DNA from: Sphingomonadales bacterium
GTDB taxonomy: Bacteria > Pseudomonadota > Alphaproteobacteria > Sphingomonadales > Sphingomonadaceae
Direction of reading: 5' to 3'
Assembly: GCA_016714795.1 (NCBI GenBank)
Contig: JADKCA010000004.1
Location: 353,501 to 417,500 of the forward strand
DNA: 64,000 nt
Below, piece after piece: positions 17,009 through 24,974 of this stretch (its first letter is position 1; each line of letters begins with the position of its first letter). Below the pieces are notes generated by a model. It did no database searches, was not told where the DNA came from, and was given only the letters and a program-made list of their open reading frames with translations. The position numbers and the translations under genes are program-made.

Positions 17009-17788
17009 TCAGTAGATCGTGTAGCCGCCGTCGATCACGATCGCATCGCCGGTGTGATAGCGCGAGGCGGGGCTGGCAAGATAGGCGGCGATCGCGGCAA
17101 AATCAGATCCGTCCATCCAGCCGCGCATCGGCACGCGCCCGATGACGGCGCTGTTGAACTTGTCCCATTCCTGCAATTTCTCGGTCAGGCCAGACCGCGT
17201 CCAGCCGGGCAGGATGGCGTTGACGCTGATCTTGTGCGGGGCAAATTCCACCGCCAGCGCGCGGACCATGGCAACAACTCCGCCCTTGGTCATGCCATAA
17301 TGCGCGTTGCGCGCCGCGCCATGAATGGCCGATGTGGAGGAGATGGCGACGAGCGACCCGCCTTCGTCTCCGCGCTTGCCGCGTTCGATCATGTGCCGCG
17401 CTGCCTCGCGCAGCGTATACAGCACACCATGGATGTTGATGTCCTCGATCCGGCGGAAATCCTCGATGCTGGTTTCAAAGATGCTGGCGCGCGGGATCGA
17501 GATGCCGGCATTGGCCACCGCATTGTCCAGCCGCCCGAATTCGGACAGGATGGCCTGCACACCCGCCTTCACCGCCTCTTCATCCGATACATCGACCACG
17601 GCAGAGCGGACCTGACCGCCATGCGCGCGGAGCTGTTCTGCCGCCGTCTCGTTGCGGTCTGGCTTGGTGCCCCAGATGATCACGGTCGCACCCTGCTGGG
17701 CGAGGCCCTCCGCCATGCCAAGGCCGATGCCGTTATTGCCGCCGGTGACGAGCGCGACCTTGCCGGTCAGATCGAATAATGAGGCCAT
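17009..17788 (-). CDS. Short-chain dehydrogenase/reductase
   Basis: The 259-residue classical SDR has TGGNNGIG, NAG in VANAGIS, Ser in VAISSTSAIHG and YGMTK. It ends GDAIVIDGGYTIY, as in the gluconate 5-dehydrogenase/3-oxoacyl reductase group. It is the last gene of the leftward operon TetR-npdG-cofD-CoA-transferase-SDR, separated from the CoA-transferase by a 119-nt spacer with hairpins. The substrate is unknown, probably an alcohol or ketone intermediate of the same pathway. Confidence 0.9.
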   Translation of the reverse strand: MASLFDLTGKVALVTGGNNGIGLGMAEGLAQQGATVIIWGTKPDRNETAAEQLRAHGGQVRSAVVDVSDEEAVKAGVQAILSEFGRLDNAVANAGISIPRASIFETSIEDFRRIEDINIHGVLYTLREAARHMIERGKRGDEGGSLVAISSTSAIHGAARNAHYGMTKGGVVAMVRALAVEFAPHKISVNAILPGWTRSGLTEKLQEWDKFNSAVIGRVPMRGWMDGSDFAAIAAYLASPASRYHTGDAIVIDGGYTIY

Positions 17789-17836
17789 GATTTTCTCTCT
17801 CCTGTCTCAGCGCCTTGCCCACCCCGCTGCGACTAA

Positions 17837-17886
17837 GCCTCCTTGCAGGAGGCCAAGTCTCGCTCCCCTCCCGCTTGCGGGAGGGG
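17837..17886. repeat. Double-hairpin, REP-like element in the operon spacer
   Basis: Two hairpins follow each other. GCCTCC-TTGCA-GGAGGC lies at 17837-17853, and CCCCTCCCGC-TT-GCGGGAGGGG at 17865-17886 has a perfect 10-bp stem and is followed by TTGGGGGTGGG. This C/G-rich form resembles repeats scattered in sphingomonad genomes. It may tune SDR expression relative to the upstream gene by partial termination or mRNA stabilisation. Confidence 0.65.
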
Positions 17887-17907
17887 TTGGGGGTGGGCCG
17901 TATTCCC

Positions 17908-20259
17908 TTATTCCGCAATCACCACCTTACCGGCAATCAGCGCCTCGATCTTCGCCGCATCATAACCCAGTTCCTCAAGAATCGGCCGGGTATATTGGCC
18001 GAGACGCGGGGCAGGGCCCTTCTTTTGCGCGGGCGTGTCAGACAGGCGGAAATAATGGCCGATTTCACGGATCGGGCCGTGCATTGTTTCGGGCTGTTCA
18101 AACACCCGGCCGCTGTCGAGCGCCCATTGTTCGTGGAACAATGTGGGGACGACGGGCAGTTTGGCGGGGATTTCGCACGCGACCCTGGCTCCGCGCAACA
18201 GCGCATAGGCGTCCTGCGCCGTCATGGCGGAGAGCGCCGCGCCGACCGCTTCGGCCAGCGCCTTGGTGTTGGCCTTGCGCCCGGCTTCGGTCGCACACGC
18301 CGCCACCAGCGCAACATCCAGCGATAGAGCCTCCGCCGTGCGCGCGAACGCCCGGTCGCCCACTGCCGCAATCACGATCCAGTCATCGGATGTCTGGTAG
18401 AGCCGGTAAAGCGGCCCCCAACCGGTCTGCTCATGATCGAGCAGCAGCGCGGTCAGCGACTTTTTGCCTTCGCCTAGAAACTGGTGCGAGGAGACGAACA
18501 TGCTGGAGTGCAATTGCGGGCATTCGATATATTGCCCCTCACCCGTGCGGTCGCGATGGGCAAGGCCGGAGAGCGCGGCGGTCGCGCCCAGCAGGCCGTT
18601 ATAATAATCCTCATTGCCCTCGATGGTGCGGACCGGGCGGTTGCCCTCTCCGCCGCCTTCGAACAACAGGCCGGTAAAGCCCGATTGCAGCGGTGCAAAG
18701 CTCTTGTCGAACGCGCGCGGGCCAGCCGAACCGAAGCCGGGCAGATAGCAATAGACGAGGCTGGGGTTGATTGCGCTCAGCTGATCGTAGCCGATGCCGA
18801 CCTTTTCCGCTTTGCCGGGGCGCTGGTTGTGCATCACCACGTCTGCCGTGCGGATCAGATCATGGACGAGCGCTTGGCCCTCCGCCGTTTTGAGATCGAC
18901 AACAATGTTGCGCTTGCCGCGTTGGGCGGCTTCGAACGGGTTGGGCAGCGGGCGCATCTGTTCGCCGCGCGGGGGCTCGACCAGAATCACGTCTGCGCCG
19001 AGATCGGAGAGCATCTTCGCGCCATAGCCGGTGGCGAAGAAGGAGCTGAGATCGACCACGCGGATGCCCTCCAGCGCGTAGCGGATCGGCTTGCCGGTGG
19101 CCGCAGGGGCGGCAGGCGCGGCCTGCGCGGCGCGCGCGCGGATCGCGTCATTGTCCTGCCCGCGCAAGGGGGCGGCGCGGGGCGTGCCGACAGGAGCCTT
19201 GCGGAAGCGGACGGGGGGCGCGGCCTGTTTCAGCGTGCCGAGTTCGGGATGCTGCACCTCGATCGCCATCTTCGCGAATTCGATTTGCCCATCGGCGAGC
19301 ACTTCGCCCTGTCGCAGCACAGGGATGCACGCCACGTCGAGCGCCTTGAACTCCGCCAGCCATTCGGCGCGCGGGCGCTGCTGAAAGGCTTCGGGAATAT
19401 AGTCGCGGGCAATGGCATATTCTTCGTCGTTGAGCGGAACCGACATGTCGGCCTTGCCGCCGGTATCCTGGCAGATGTCGCCAAAGCCGAACACCTCCAT
19501 CACGCTCTTGAATCCGCCCTGACCGCCGGTATGGACCTGAATATATTCGCCATCTTCGCACAGGAATGCGCCGGTGATCAGCCGCTTGTAACCATAGCCG
19601 ACGCGCTTGCCATTCTGCACCTCCACATAGGAAATGCCTTCGGGATGATACCAATGGTTCATCGGGCTCTGTGCAAGCACACCATCGAGCATCGAGGTGT
19701 CGACGCGCTGGCCCCGCCCGGTCTGGTAGCGCGCGCGTACGGCGGCGAGCAGGCTGATCGCGGTGATGAAGCCGGTGCCATAAGCGGTGTTGGGGTGGCC
19801 AAGGAAGATCGGCCCCTCGCGCTCGACGCTCGCCTGTTCGGCCATCATGCCCAGCTTGGCGGTCACAATCGCGTCATAACCCGGCTCGTCGCGCCACGGC
19901 GTGTCATGGCCGAAGCCGGTGATGGAGCCATAGATGAGGCGCGGGAAACGCGCTTTCAGATCGTCATAGCCCAGCCCCAGAGTCTCCGCCTTGCCGGGGC
20001 CGAACGATTCGAGGAAAATGTCCGCCTGCGCCATCAGGCTGATCAGAACGTCGCGGTCTGCGGCGTTGCCCAGATCCAGCTCGATGCTCTTCTTGCCGCG
20101 CTGCCATGCGAGGCGGAGCAGGTCGATCTGTGGCGCGTCGCTTTCCGGGCGCTCGATCTTGATGACGTCCGCACCATTATCCGCCAGCAGCATCGTGGCA
20201 ATGCTGCCGGGTGAGCCCCATGTCGCGTCGAGCACGGTCAGTCCGGCCAATGGTCCCAT
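17908..20259 (-). CDS. Fused two-domain family III (CaiB/BaiF) CoA-transferase
   Basis: The 783-residue protein is two CoA-transferase family III units in tandem (about 1-370 and 395-783) joined by an Ala/Pro linker. Single-domain members are about 400 residues and form interlocked dimers; here both subunits are fused. Aligning by the conserved G-x-GQ motif puts the catalytic Asp of family III in the second unit (NEDYYNG before RTGEGQ). The first unit has Ala there (NTAYGTG before TGRGQ), so only the C-terminal half looks catalytic. It would transfer CoA to a carboxylic acid substrate. It follows cofD by 2 nt, so it is co-translated in the F420 operon. Confidence 0.92.
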   Translation of the reverse strand: MGPLAGLTVLDATWGSPGSIATMLLADNGADVIKIERPESDAPQIDLLRLAWQRGKKSIELDLGNAADRDVLISLMAQADIFLESFGPGKAETLGLGYDDLKARFPRLIYGSITGFGHDTPWRDEPGYDAIVTAKLGMMAEQASVEREGPIFLGHPNTAYGTGFITAISLLAAVRARYQTGRGQRVDTSMLDGVLAQSPMNHWYHPEGISYVEVQNGKRVGYGYKRLITGAFLCEDGEYIQVHTGGQGGFKSVMEVFGFGDICQDTGGKADMSVPLNDEEYAIARDYIPEAFQQRPRAEWLAEFKALDVACIPVLRQGEVLADGQIEFAKMAIEVQHPELGTLKQAAPPVRFRKAPVGTPRAAPLRGQDNDAIRARAAQAAPAAPAATGKPIRYALEGIRVVDLSSFFATGYGAKMLSDLGADVILVEPPRGEQMRPLPNPFEAAQRGKRNIVVDLKTAEGQALVHDLIRTADVVMHNQRPGKAEKVGIGYDQLSAINPSLVYCYLPGFGSAGPRAFDKSFAPLQSGFTGLLFEGGGEGNRPVRTIEGNEDYYNGLLGATAALSGLAHRDRTGEGQYIECPQLHSSMFVSSHQFLGEGKKSLTALLLDHEQTGWGPLYRLYQTSDDWIVIAAVGDRAFARTAEALSLDVALVAACATEAGRKANTKALAEAVGAALSAMTAQDAYALLRGARVACEIPAKLPVVPTLFHEQWALDSGRVFEQPETMHGPIREIGHYFRLSDTPAQKKGPAPRLGQYTRPILEELGYDAAKIEALIAGKVVIAE

Positions 20260-20261
20260 CG

Positions 20262-21221
20262 TCAGTCTCCATGTGGGGCAGTGCTGCTGCCCGTCAGAAT
20301 GTCCAGAATTTCAGCAGCGAGCCGGGCGCGGTCCGGCTCATCCCGCATCAAGATATCGCGCTGGCTGATCGTCAGTCCCGGCGCGGTGCAGTTGTCGCCC
20401 GTGTCGATCACCAGATGGTCGATCAGCCCGGCATAATGCGCGGCAATCGCCTCATTGGTGCAGGCCAGACCGAGTTTGGCCATGATCTTCGCGGTCGGGC
20501 CTTTCACGGCCTGCCCGCCGATGAGCGGCGAGACGGCGAGCACCGGCACGCCCGCGCCACGCACAAGATCGCGCATCCCCGGTACGGCCAGAATCGGGTC
20601 CATGCTCAGCCACGGGTTGGAGGGGCAGAAGACAATGCCCGCGAGATCGGGTCGTTGCAACGCAGCCAGTGCAGCGGGCGCAGGCCGCGCGACCGCTGCG
20701 CCGTCGAACCGGATCGCGGTCACCACGGGCGCGCACCGCCGGGCGACGAAATAGTCCTGAAAGGCGAGCAACCCGTCCGCTGTGTCCACCATCGTGCGCA
20801 CCGGCTGGTCGCTCATCGGCACCAGCGCGGGGCCGATGCCCAGCGCCTTGGCCAGCTGCGCCATCACCGCACTCAGCGCTGTGCCCGCGCGCAGGGCTTC
20901 GGTGCGGATCAGGTGGAGCGCAATATCCTTGTCCCCCAGCAGGAACCAGTCCGGCCCGCCGAGCGCTTTGAGCGCATCCATCACGCCCAGAGTTTCGCCG
21001 CTGCGGCCCCAGCCCTGTTCGCGGTTCGCCACGCCCGCCAGCGTGTAGAGCACCGTATCCAGATCGGGCGAGATGGAGAGGCCGCAATGCTCGAAATCAT
21101 CGCCAGTATTGACGATCACCGTCAGATCATCGGGCGCAAGGCATTGCGCCAGCCCGTGCGCCAGCCGCGCGCCGCCAACACCACCGCAGAGTGCAACGAT
21201 ATGGCGGCCGGCTGCGCGCAT
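20262..21221 (-). CDS. cofD: 2-phospho-L-lactate transferase CofD (coenzyme F420 biosynthesis)
   Basis: CofD joins the activated 2-phospho-lactate (or PEP) moiety to the deazaflavin Fo, giving dehydro-F420-0 or F420-0. The 319-residue protein has the hallmark motifs LCGGVGGARLAHGL, VNTGDDFEHCGL, SPDLDTVLYTLAG, GWGRSGET and LPMSDQP (here VPMSDQPVRTMV). These distinguish true CofD from the related YvcK/GlmR. It starts directly after the npdG stop. Other F420 genes (fbiC/cofG-cofH, cofE, cofC) are not in the window and must lie elsewhere if the cofactor is made. Confidence 0.93.
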   Translation of the reverse strand: MRAAGRHIVALCGGVGGARLAHGLAQCLAPDDLTVIVNTGDDFEHCGLSISPDLDTVLYTLAGVANREQGWGRSGETLGVMDALKALGGPDWFLLGDKDIALHLIRTEALRAGTALSAVMAQLAKALGIGPALVPMSDQPVRTMVDTADGLLAFQDYFVARRCAPVVTAIRFDGAAVARPAPAALAALQRPDLAGIVFCPSNPWLSMDPILAVPGMRDLVRGAGVPVLAVSPLIGGQAVKGPTAKIMAKLGLACTNEAIAAHYAGLIDHLVIDTGDNCTAPGLTISQRDILMRDEPDRARLAAEILDILTGSSTAPHGD

Positions 21222-21878
21222 TTACGCCTCTTTGCGCTTTCCGGTGATGCGGAAGCCGCCCTGGATCATCTTGTAGCGCCGGTTGATCTGGATGAGGATC
21301 GAGGTCATCGCTTCTGCCGCTGCCGAATTGGCGAGTGGCCCCGCATTCCAGCAGGTCAGCCCAATTTCGCCAAGGAAGGCGCAGACTGTATCGACGGCGT
21401 CGCTATCATCGCCGCACACCAGCACATCGGCGTCGATCACATCTGCCGTGGCGAGCTTTTCCGCGCCGATATTCTGGAGTGCGGAGACGACGCGGACGCC
21501 GTCTCCCAGAATTGCGGCACCATCAACGACAGCAGAGCCGCTTTCAGGCAATTGTACCCGGCCCACGCGCGGCGGACGCAGCGGCACGGTCGCGTCGATC
21601 ACGATCTTGCCTTGCGCGTTCGCCTTGATCGCAGCGAGCGTATCGGCCTGCGCGGCAAACGGCACGGCAACGAAGCAGAGCTCGTCCGCCTGCGCTGTGG
21701 CATCGGCAAGACCCGCGCCTTTGGCCACGTCCTTGCCCAGCGCGGCATTAATCTCTGCCGCGGCCGCTTCGGCCTTGGCGGGATCGCGCGAGCCGATAAT
21801 GATGGCTGTGCCTTGTGCAGCCAGCCTTTTCGCCAGCGCGCCGCCCAGGGCACCGGTTCCTCCGAGAATTGCAATCAT
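21222..21878 (-). CDS. npdG: F420:NADPH oxidoreductase (Fno/NpdG type)
   Basis: The 218-residue protein starts with the NADP-binding MIAILGGTGALGGALAKRL. It then has IIIGSRDPAKAE, whose SRD loop fits the 2'-phosphate of NADP and is typical of F420-dependent NADP reductases, plus ELCFVAVPFAA and the late LTCWNAGPLANS. The enzyme exchanges hydride between NADPH and F420. The start was placed at 21878 because it overlaps the TetR stop (ATGA) and gives the family's N-terminus. Adjacency to cofD strongly supports F420 rather than another flavin. Confidence 0.9.
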   Translation of the reverse strand: MIAILGGTGALGGALAKRLAAQGTAIIIGSRDPAKAEAAAAEINAALGKDVAKGAGLADATAQADELCFVAVPFAAQADTLAAIKANAQGKIVIDATVPLRPPRVGRVQLPESGSAVVDGAAILGDGVRVVSALQNIGAEKLATADVIDADVLVCGDDSDAVDTVCAFLGEIGLTCWNAGPLANSAAAEAMTSILIQINRRYKMIQGGFRITGKRKEA

Positions 21879-22519
21879 GGTTTTGCCTCCAGCATGGCCG
21901 TCAAACAATCGATGAAATGGCTGACCGTATCGCCGGTCTGCCACATGGGGTGGGGTTTCTGCGTATCGTTGAGCGCTGCTTCGCGCATCGACAGCACGGC
22001 AGACACAGTTGCCCCCATGAAGATCAAGCGCTGGTTCTGCAAGGCCGTGTCCATGTCCGGCATCAGGTGGCGCAAATGGGCAAGGCCGCGCTGATAGCCC
22101 GAATTCCAGCGCCCTTCGAGCGCATCGAGAAACATCTCGCGGTGCGACATGCCCAGCATGGTGATGAAACGGATATAGCTGTCTTCGGTCTCGCCATCCG
22201 GCGCGAGCCCGGTCGCGGCCCGCACCAGAATGTCGGCCACTTCGCGCACGCTGGAGGGGCCGCCTTTGGCCTCTGCCGCATCGAGCCAGGCATTGCGGCG
22301 TTCGTCGATCACGATCGCGCCATCGCGAATCAGCGCGCGCACCAGTTCTTCCTTCGATCCGAAATGATAGCCGACGGCCCCGTGGTTCCTCTGGCCCGCC
22401 GCTGCCGCAATCTCGCGCACGGTCACGCCATCCACGCCTTTTTCCGCGAACAGGCGACGCGCGGCGCTCTTGATCTGCGCACTTGCCTCGTTGGGCAGTT
22501 TCGTTTCAAGCCTCGCCAT
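21875..22519 (-). CDS. TetR/AcrR-family transcriptional regulator
   Basis: The 214-residue protein has the TetR HTH at residues about 10-57 (AARRLFAEKGVDGVTVREIA, HGAVGYHFGSKEELV). A larger ligand-binding C-terminal domain follows. The start MARLETKLP at 22519 was chosen over a long upstream in-frame extension that has no family similarity and overlaps the divergent gene. It heads the F420/CoA-transferase operon and is divergent from the APH-MFS-PQQ operon, so it likely represses both in response to a pathway intermediate, perhaps an acyl-CoA. Confidence 0.9.
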   Translation of the reverse strand: MARLETKLPNEASAQIKSAARRLFAEKGVDGVTVREIAAAAGQRNHGAVGYHFGSKEELVRALIRDGAIVIDERRNAWLDAAEAKGGPSSVREVADILVRAATGLAPDGETEDSYIRFITMLGMSHREMFLDALEGRWNSGYQRGLAHLRHLMPDMDTALQNQRLIFMGATVSAVLSMREAALNDTQKPHPMWQTGDTVSHFIDCLTAMLEAKP

Positions 22520-22594
22520 GGCATGATTTTCCCATTGCCAAGCGTTCGCGTCAAGCGCATTATCCAAATGATTTAAATTCGGGAAAGGCCGGGA

Positions 22595-23620
22595 GTGGAG
22601 ACGAGCATCAATCTGGAGGCGCTTGCGCGCTGGATGGACAGCGCCGGGCTGGGCACCGGCCCGCTTGAAGACGCCACCCAGTTGGCCGGTGGCACGCAGA
22701 ATATCCTGATGCGCTTTGCCCGCGCGGGCCGCACCTATGTGCTGCGCCGCCCGCCGCCGCATCTGCGCGACAATTCGAACGAGACGATGCGGCGCGAGGC
22801 GCGTGTTCTCTCTGCTCTGGCGGGCAGCGCCGTGCCGCACCCCGGCTTCATTGCCGTGTGCACCGATGAAAGCGTGCTCGGCGCAGTTTTCTATCTGATG
22901 GAGCCGATTGACGGCTTCAACCCCGCCAATGGCATGCCAGAGCTGCACGCCACCACACCTGCGGTGCAGCATCGCATGGGCCTTGCCATGGTGGAAGCGG
23001 CGGCCGCTTTGGGTGCGGTTGATTACAAGGCGGTCGGGCTCGACGGCTTTGGCAAGCCCGACAATTTTCTCGCCCGGCAGGTTGCGCGCTGGAAGGCGCA
23101 GCTGGACAGCTATTCCGCCTTTGCAGGTTGGCCGGGTGCTGCGGGCATCCCCGGTGTGGAAAAGGTCGCGACATGGCTGGAGGCGAACCGCCCCGGCCAG
23201 TTCACGCCGGGCATCATCCATGGCGATTTCCATCTGGCGAACGTGATGTTCCGGCAGGACAGCGGCGAACTGGCCGCGATTGTCGATTGGGAACTCTCCA
23301 CCATCGGTGATCCGCTGCTCGATCTCGGCTGGCTGCTTGCCACATGGCGCGTGCCGGGGATTCAGCCGGTCTCGCTCGATATCCAGCCGTGGATCGGCTT
23401 CCCCACCACCGACGAGCTGGTGGCCCATTATGCGACGCGGACCGAACGCGATCTGTCTCACGCCTTCTGGTATGGCGTGCTCGCCTGCTACAAGCTTGGC
23501 TGCATCCTTGAAGGCACCTATGCGCGCGCTTGTGCGGGCAAGGCTCCCAAGGAAACCGGAGACCGTCTGCACGCGCACACCATCAGCCTGTTTGAACGCG
23601 CATTGATGTGGATCGGATGA
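22595..23620 (+). CDS. Aminoglycoside-phosphotransferase-fold (APH/ACAD10-like) kinase
   Basis: The 341-residue protein has the APH kinase core: LAGGTQNILMRF and YVLRRPP (ATP site Lys replaced by Arg context), the catalytic loop IIHGDFHLANVMF and the metal motif IVDWELSTIGDPLLDLG. Proteins of this type are often linked to acyl-CoA dehydrogenases (ACAD10/11) and to catabolic operons rather than to drug resistance. They are thought to phosphorylate hydroxyacyl-CoA or related alcohols. The start is GTG at 22595. It overlaps the MFS gene by 4 nt. Confidence 0.85.
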   Translation: METSINLEALARWMDSAGLGTGPLEDATQLAGGTQNILMRFARAGRTYVLRRPPPHLRDNSNETMRREARVLSALAGSAVPHPGFIAVCTDESVLGAVFYLMEPIDGFNPANGMPELHATTPAVQHRMGLAMVEAAAALGAVDYKAVGLDGFGKPDNFLARQVARWKAQLDSYSAFAGWPGAAGIPGVEKVATWLEANRPGQFTPGIIHGDFHLANVMFRQDSGELAAIVDWELSTIGDPLLDLGWLLATWRVPGIQPVSLDIQPWIGFPTTDELVAHYATRTERDLSHAFWYGVLACYKLGCILEGTYARACAGKAPKETGDRLHAHTISLFERALMWIG

Positions 23621-24942
23621 CCGGAAGCGGCGTTCTGACGGGCGACCGCGCCACCCATCGCGGCTGGTGGATGGTGTTCGTCCTGTTCCTGCTTTACGTT
23701 TTTTCGTGGGTGGATCGGCTGATCCTCTCGATGATGGTGGATCCCATCAAGGCCAGCCTCTCGCTCAACGATTATGAAATCGGGCTGGTGATGACGACAA
23801 GCTTTGCCGTCGCCACATCCCTGTTCGGCATCCCGACCGGCTGGCTGGTGGACCGCTTCCCGCGCCGCCTGATCCTGTTCACCGGCGTGATGATGTGGTC
23901 GATCGCGACATGGCTCTCCGGTCATGCCGGGAGCTATGCCGAACTGCTCACCTTCCGTGTGCTGGTGGGCATTGGCGAGACGGTGATCGTGCCGTCCGCC
24001 TATTCGCTGATTGCCGATGCCATGCCGCGTGACACGCTCACCCGCGCCAATGCGACCTTCCAGATGGGCGGAAAGACAGGCTCTGCCGTGTCGTTCGCGC
24101 TGGGCGGGCCGCTGATCGCCTTTGCCGCGACTGCTGCCGCTGCGGGCCTGCCGCTGATGGGCGGGCTGGAGCCATGGCAGCGGGTGATGGTGATGGTGGG
24201 CCTGCCCGGCCTTGTCCTCGCCTTCCTCGCCTTCAGCTTTCCCGAACCCGAACGCCGCAGTTTTGTTGCCACCGACCCAGCGCGGAAAAAGGGCGAGCTG
24301 CTCCGCTTCCTGCGCACGCACTGGCGGCTGGTGGCGGTGATGATGCTGAGCTTCTCCTGCCTCGCCAGCGTCGGCTATACACTCACCAGCTGGGTGCCGA
24401 CCTTCATGTCGCGCCATTTTGGCTGGGAGCCGGTGCAATATGGTCCGGTGGTCGCCATCCTCAACCTGATCTCGGCAGCCTCGCTGGTGGTGAATGGCGC
24501 CATCGTGGACCGGCTGTTCGCGCGCGGCATGAAGGATGCGCATATGCGCTTCTACAGCTGGCTGATGCTCATCGTCTCGCCTGCGGCCGTCGGCATGTTC
24601 CTGATCGACAGCCCGTGGCCCTTCCTCGCCATGTATTGCGTGGTGCAGTTCGTGACGGTGCCGTTCATCGTCTATGTCGCGGGGATTGTGGCGCTGGTGG
24701 CACCCAATTCGATCCGCGCGACGCTGATTTCGATTTTCCAGTTCGTCTTCACACTGGTGGGATTGGGCGTCGGCCCGGCCATTGTCGGGGCGCTCTCCAC
24801 CTTTCTTTACGACGATCCGAAGCGGATCGGCGATGCGATGTTCTGGGTGGTGCTGGTCAGCTTCGGCATCGGCTTTGTCACGATGCGGCTGGGCCTTGCG
24901 CCGCTGCGTCGTGCATTGACGGTGGCGGGTGAAAGTGCATAG
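23617..24942 (+). CDS. MFS transporter (Spinster-like)
   Basis: The 441-residue protein has about 12 helices and the motif SWVDRLILSMMVDPIKASLSL (shortened: DRLIL...PIK), the same subfamily as the transporters at 12732 and 41277. The ATG at 23617 overlaps the APH stop (ATGA). It sits in the operon with the PQQ dehydrogenases and probably brings the growth substrate in. No cargo can be assigned. Confidence 0.88.
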   Translation: MTGSGVLTGDRATHRGWWMVFVLFLLYVFSWVDRLILSMMVDPIKASLSLNDYEIGLVMTTSFAVATSLFGIPTGWLVDRFPRRLILFTGVMMWSIATWLSGHAGSYAELLTFRVLVGIGETVIVPSAYSLIADAMPRDTLTRANATFQMGGKTGSAVSFALGGPLIAFAATAAAAGLPLMGGLEPWQRVMVMVGLPGLVLAFLAFSFPEPERRSFVATDPARKKGELLRFLRTHWRLVAVMMLSFSCLASVGYTLTSWVPTFMSRHFGWEPVQYGPVVAILNLISAASLVVNGAIVDRLFARGMKDAHMRFYSWLMLIVSPAAVGMFLIDSPWPFLAMYCVVQFVTVPFIVYVAGIVALVAPNSIRATLISIFQFVFTLVGLGVGPAIVGALSTFLYDDPKRIGDAMFWVVLVSFGIGFVTMRLGLAPLRRALTVAGESA

Positions 24943-24974
24943 TCATGCAGAATTATAGATCAAAGGAGAGAGAC

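Noticed and set aside
18484..20214. Long open frame (576 codons) antisense to the CoA-transferase
   Set aside because: It lies wholly opposite a gene with clear family motifs; long antisense frames are common in high-GC DNA and it has no motif or RBS.
20211..22094. Open frame of 627 codons opposite cofD and npdG
   Set aside because: It shadows two well-supported genes and is rich in Arg/His composition without domains.
22520..22594. TetR operator in the divergent gap
   Set aside because: Only a direct CAAGCG pair and weak hexamers are visible; no convincing dyad, so not listed as a feature.
22520..23578. N-terminal extension of the TetR protein
   Set aside because: The in-frame stretch runs opposite the APH-like gene; the TetR family begins at MARLETKLP.
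22595..23620. Antibiotic-resistance aminoglycoside phosphotransferase
   Set aside because: The kinase fold matches, but the sequence type and operon context are those of ACAD10-like catabolic kinases.
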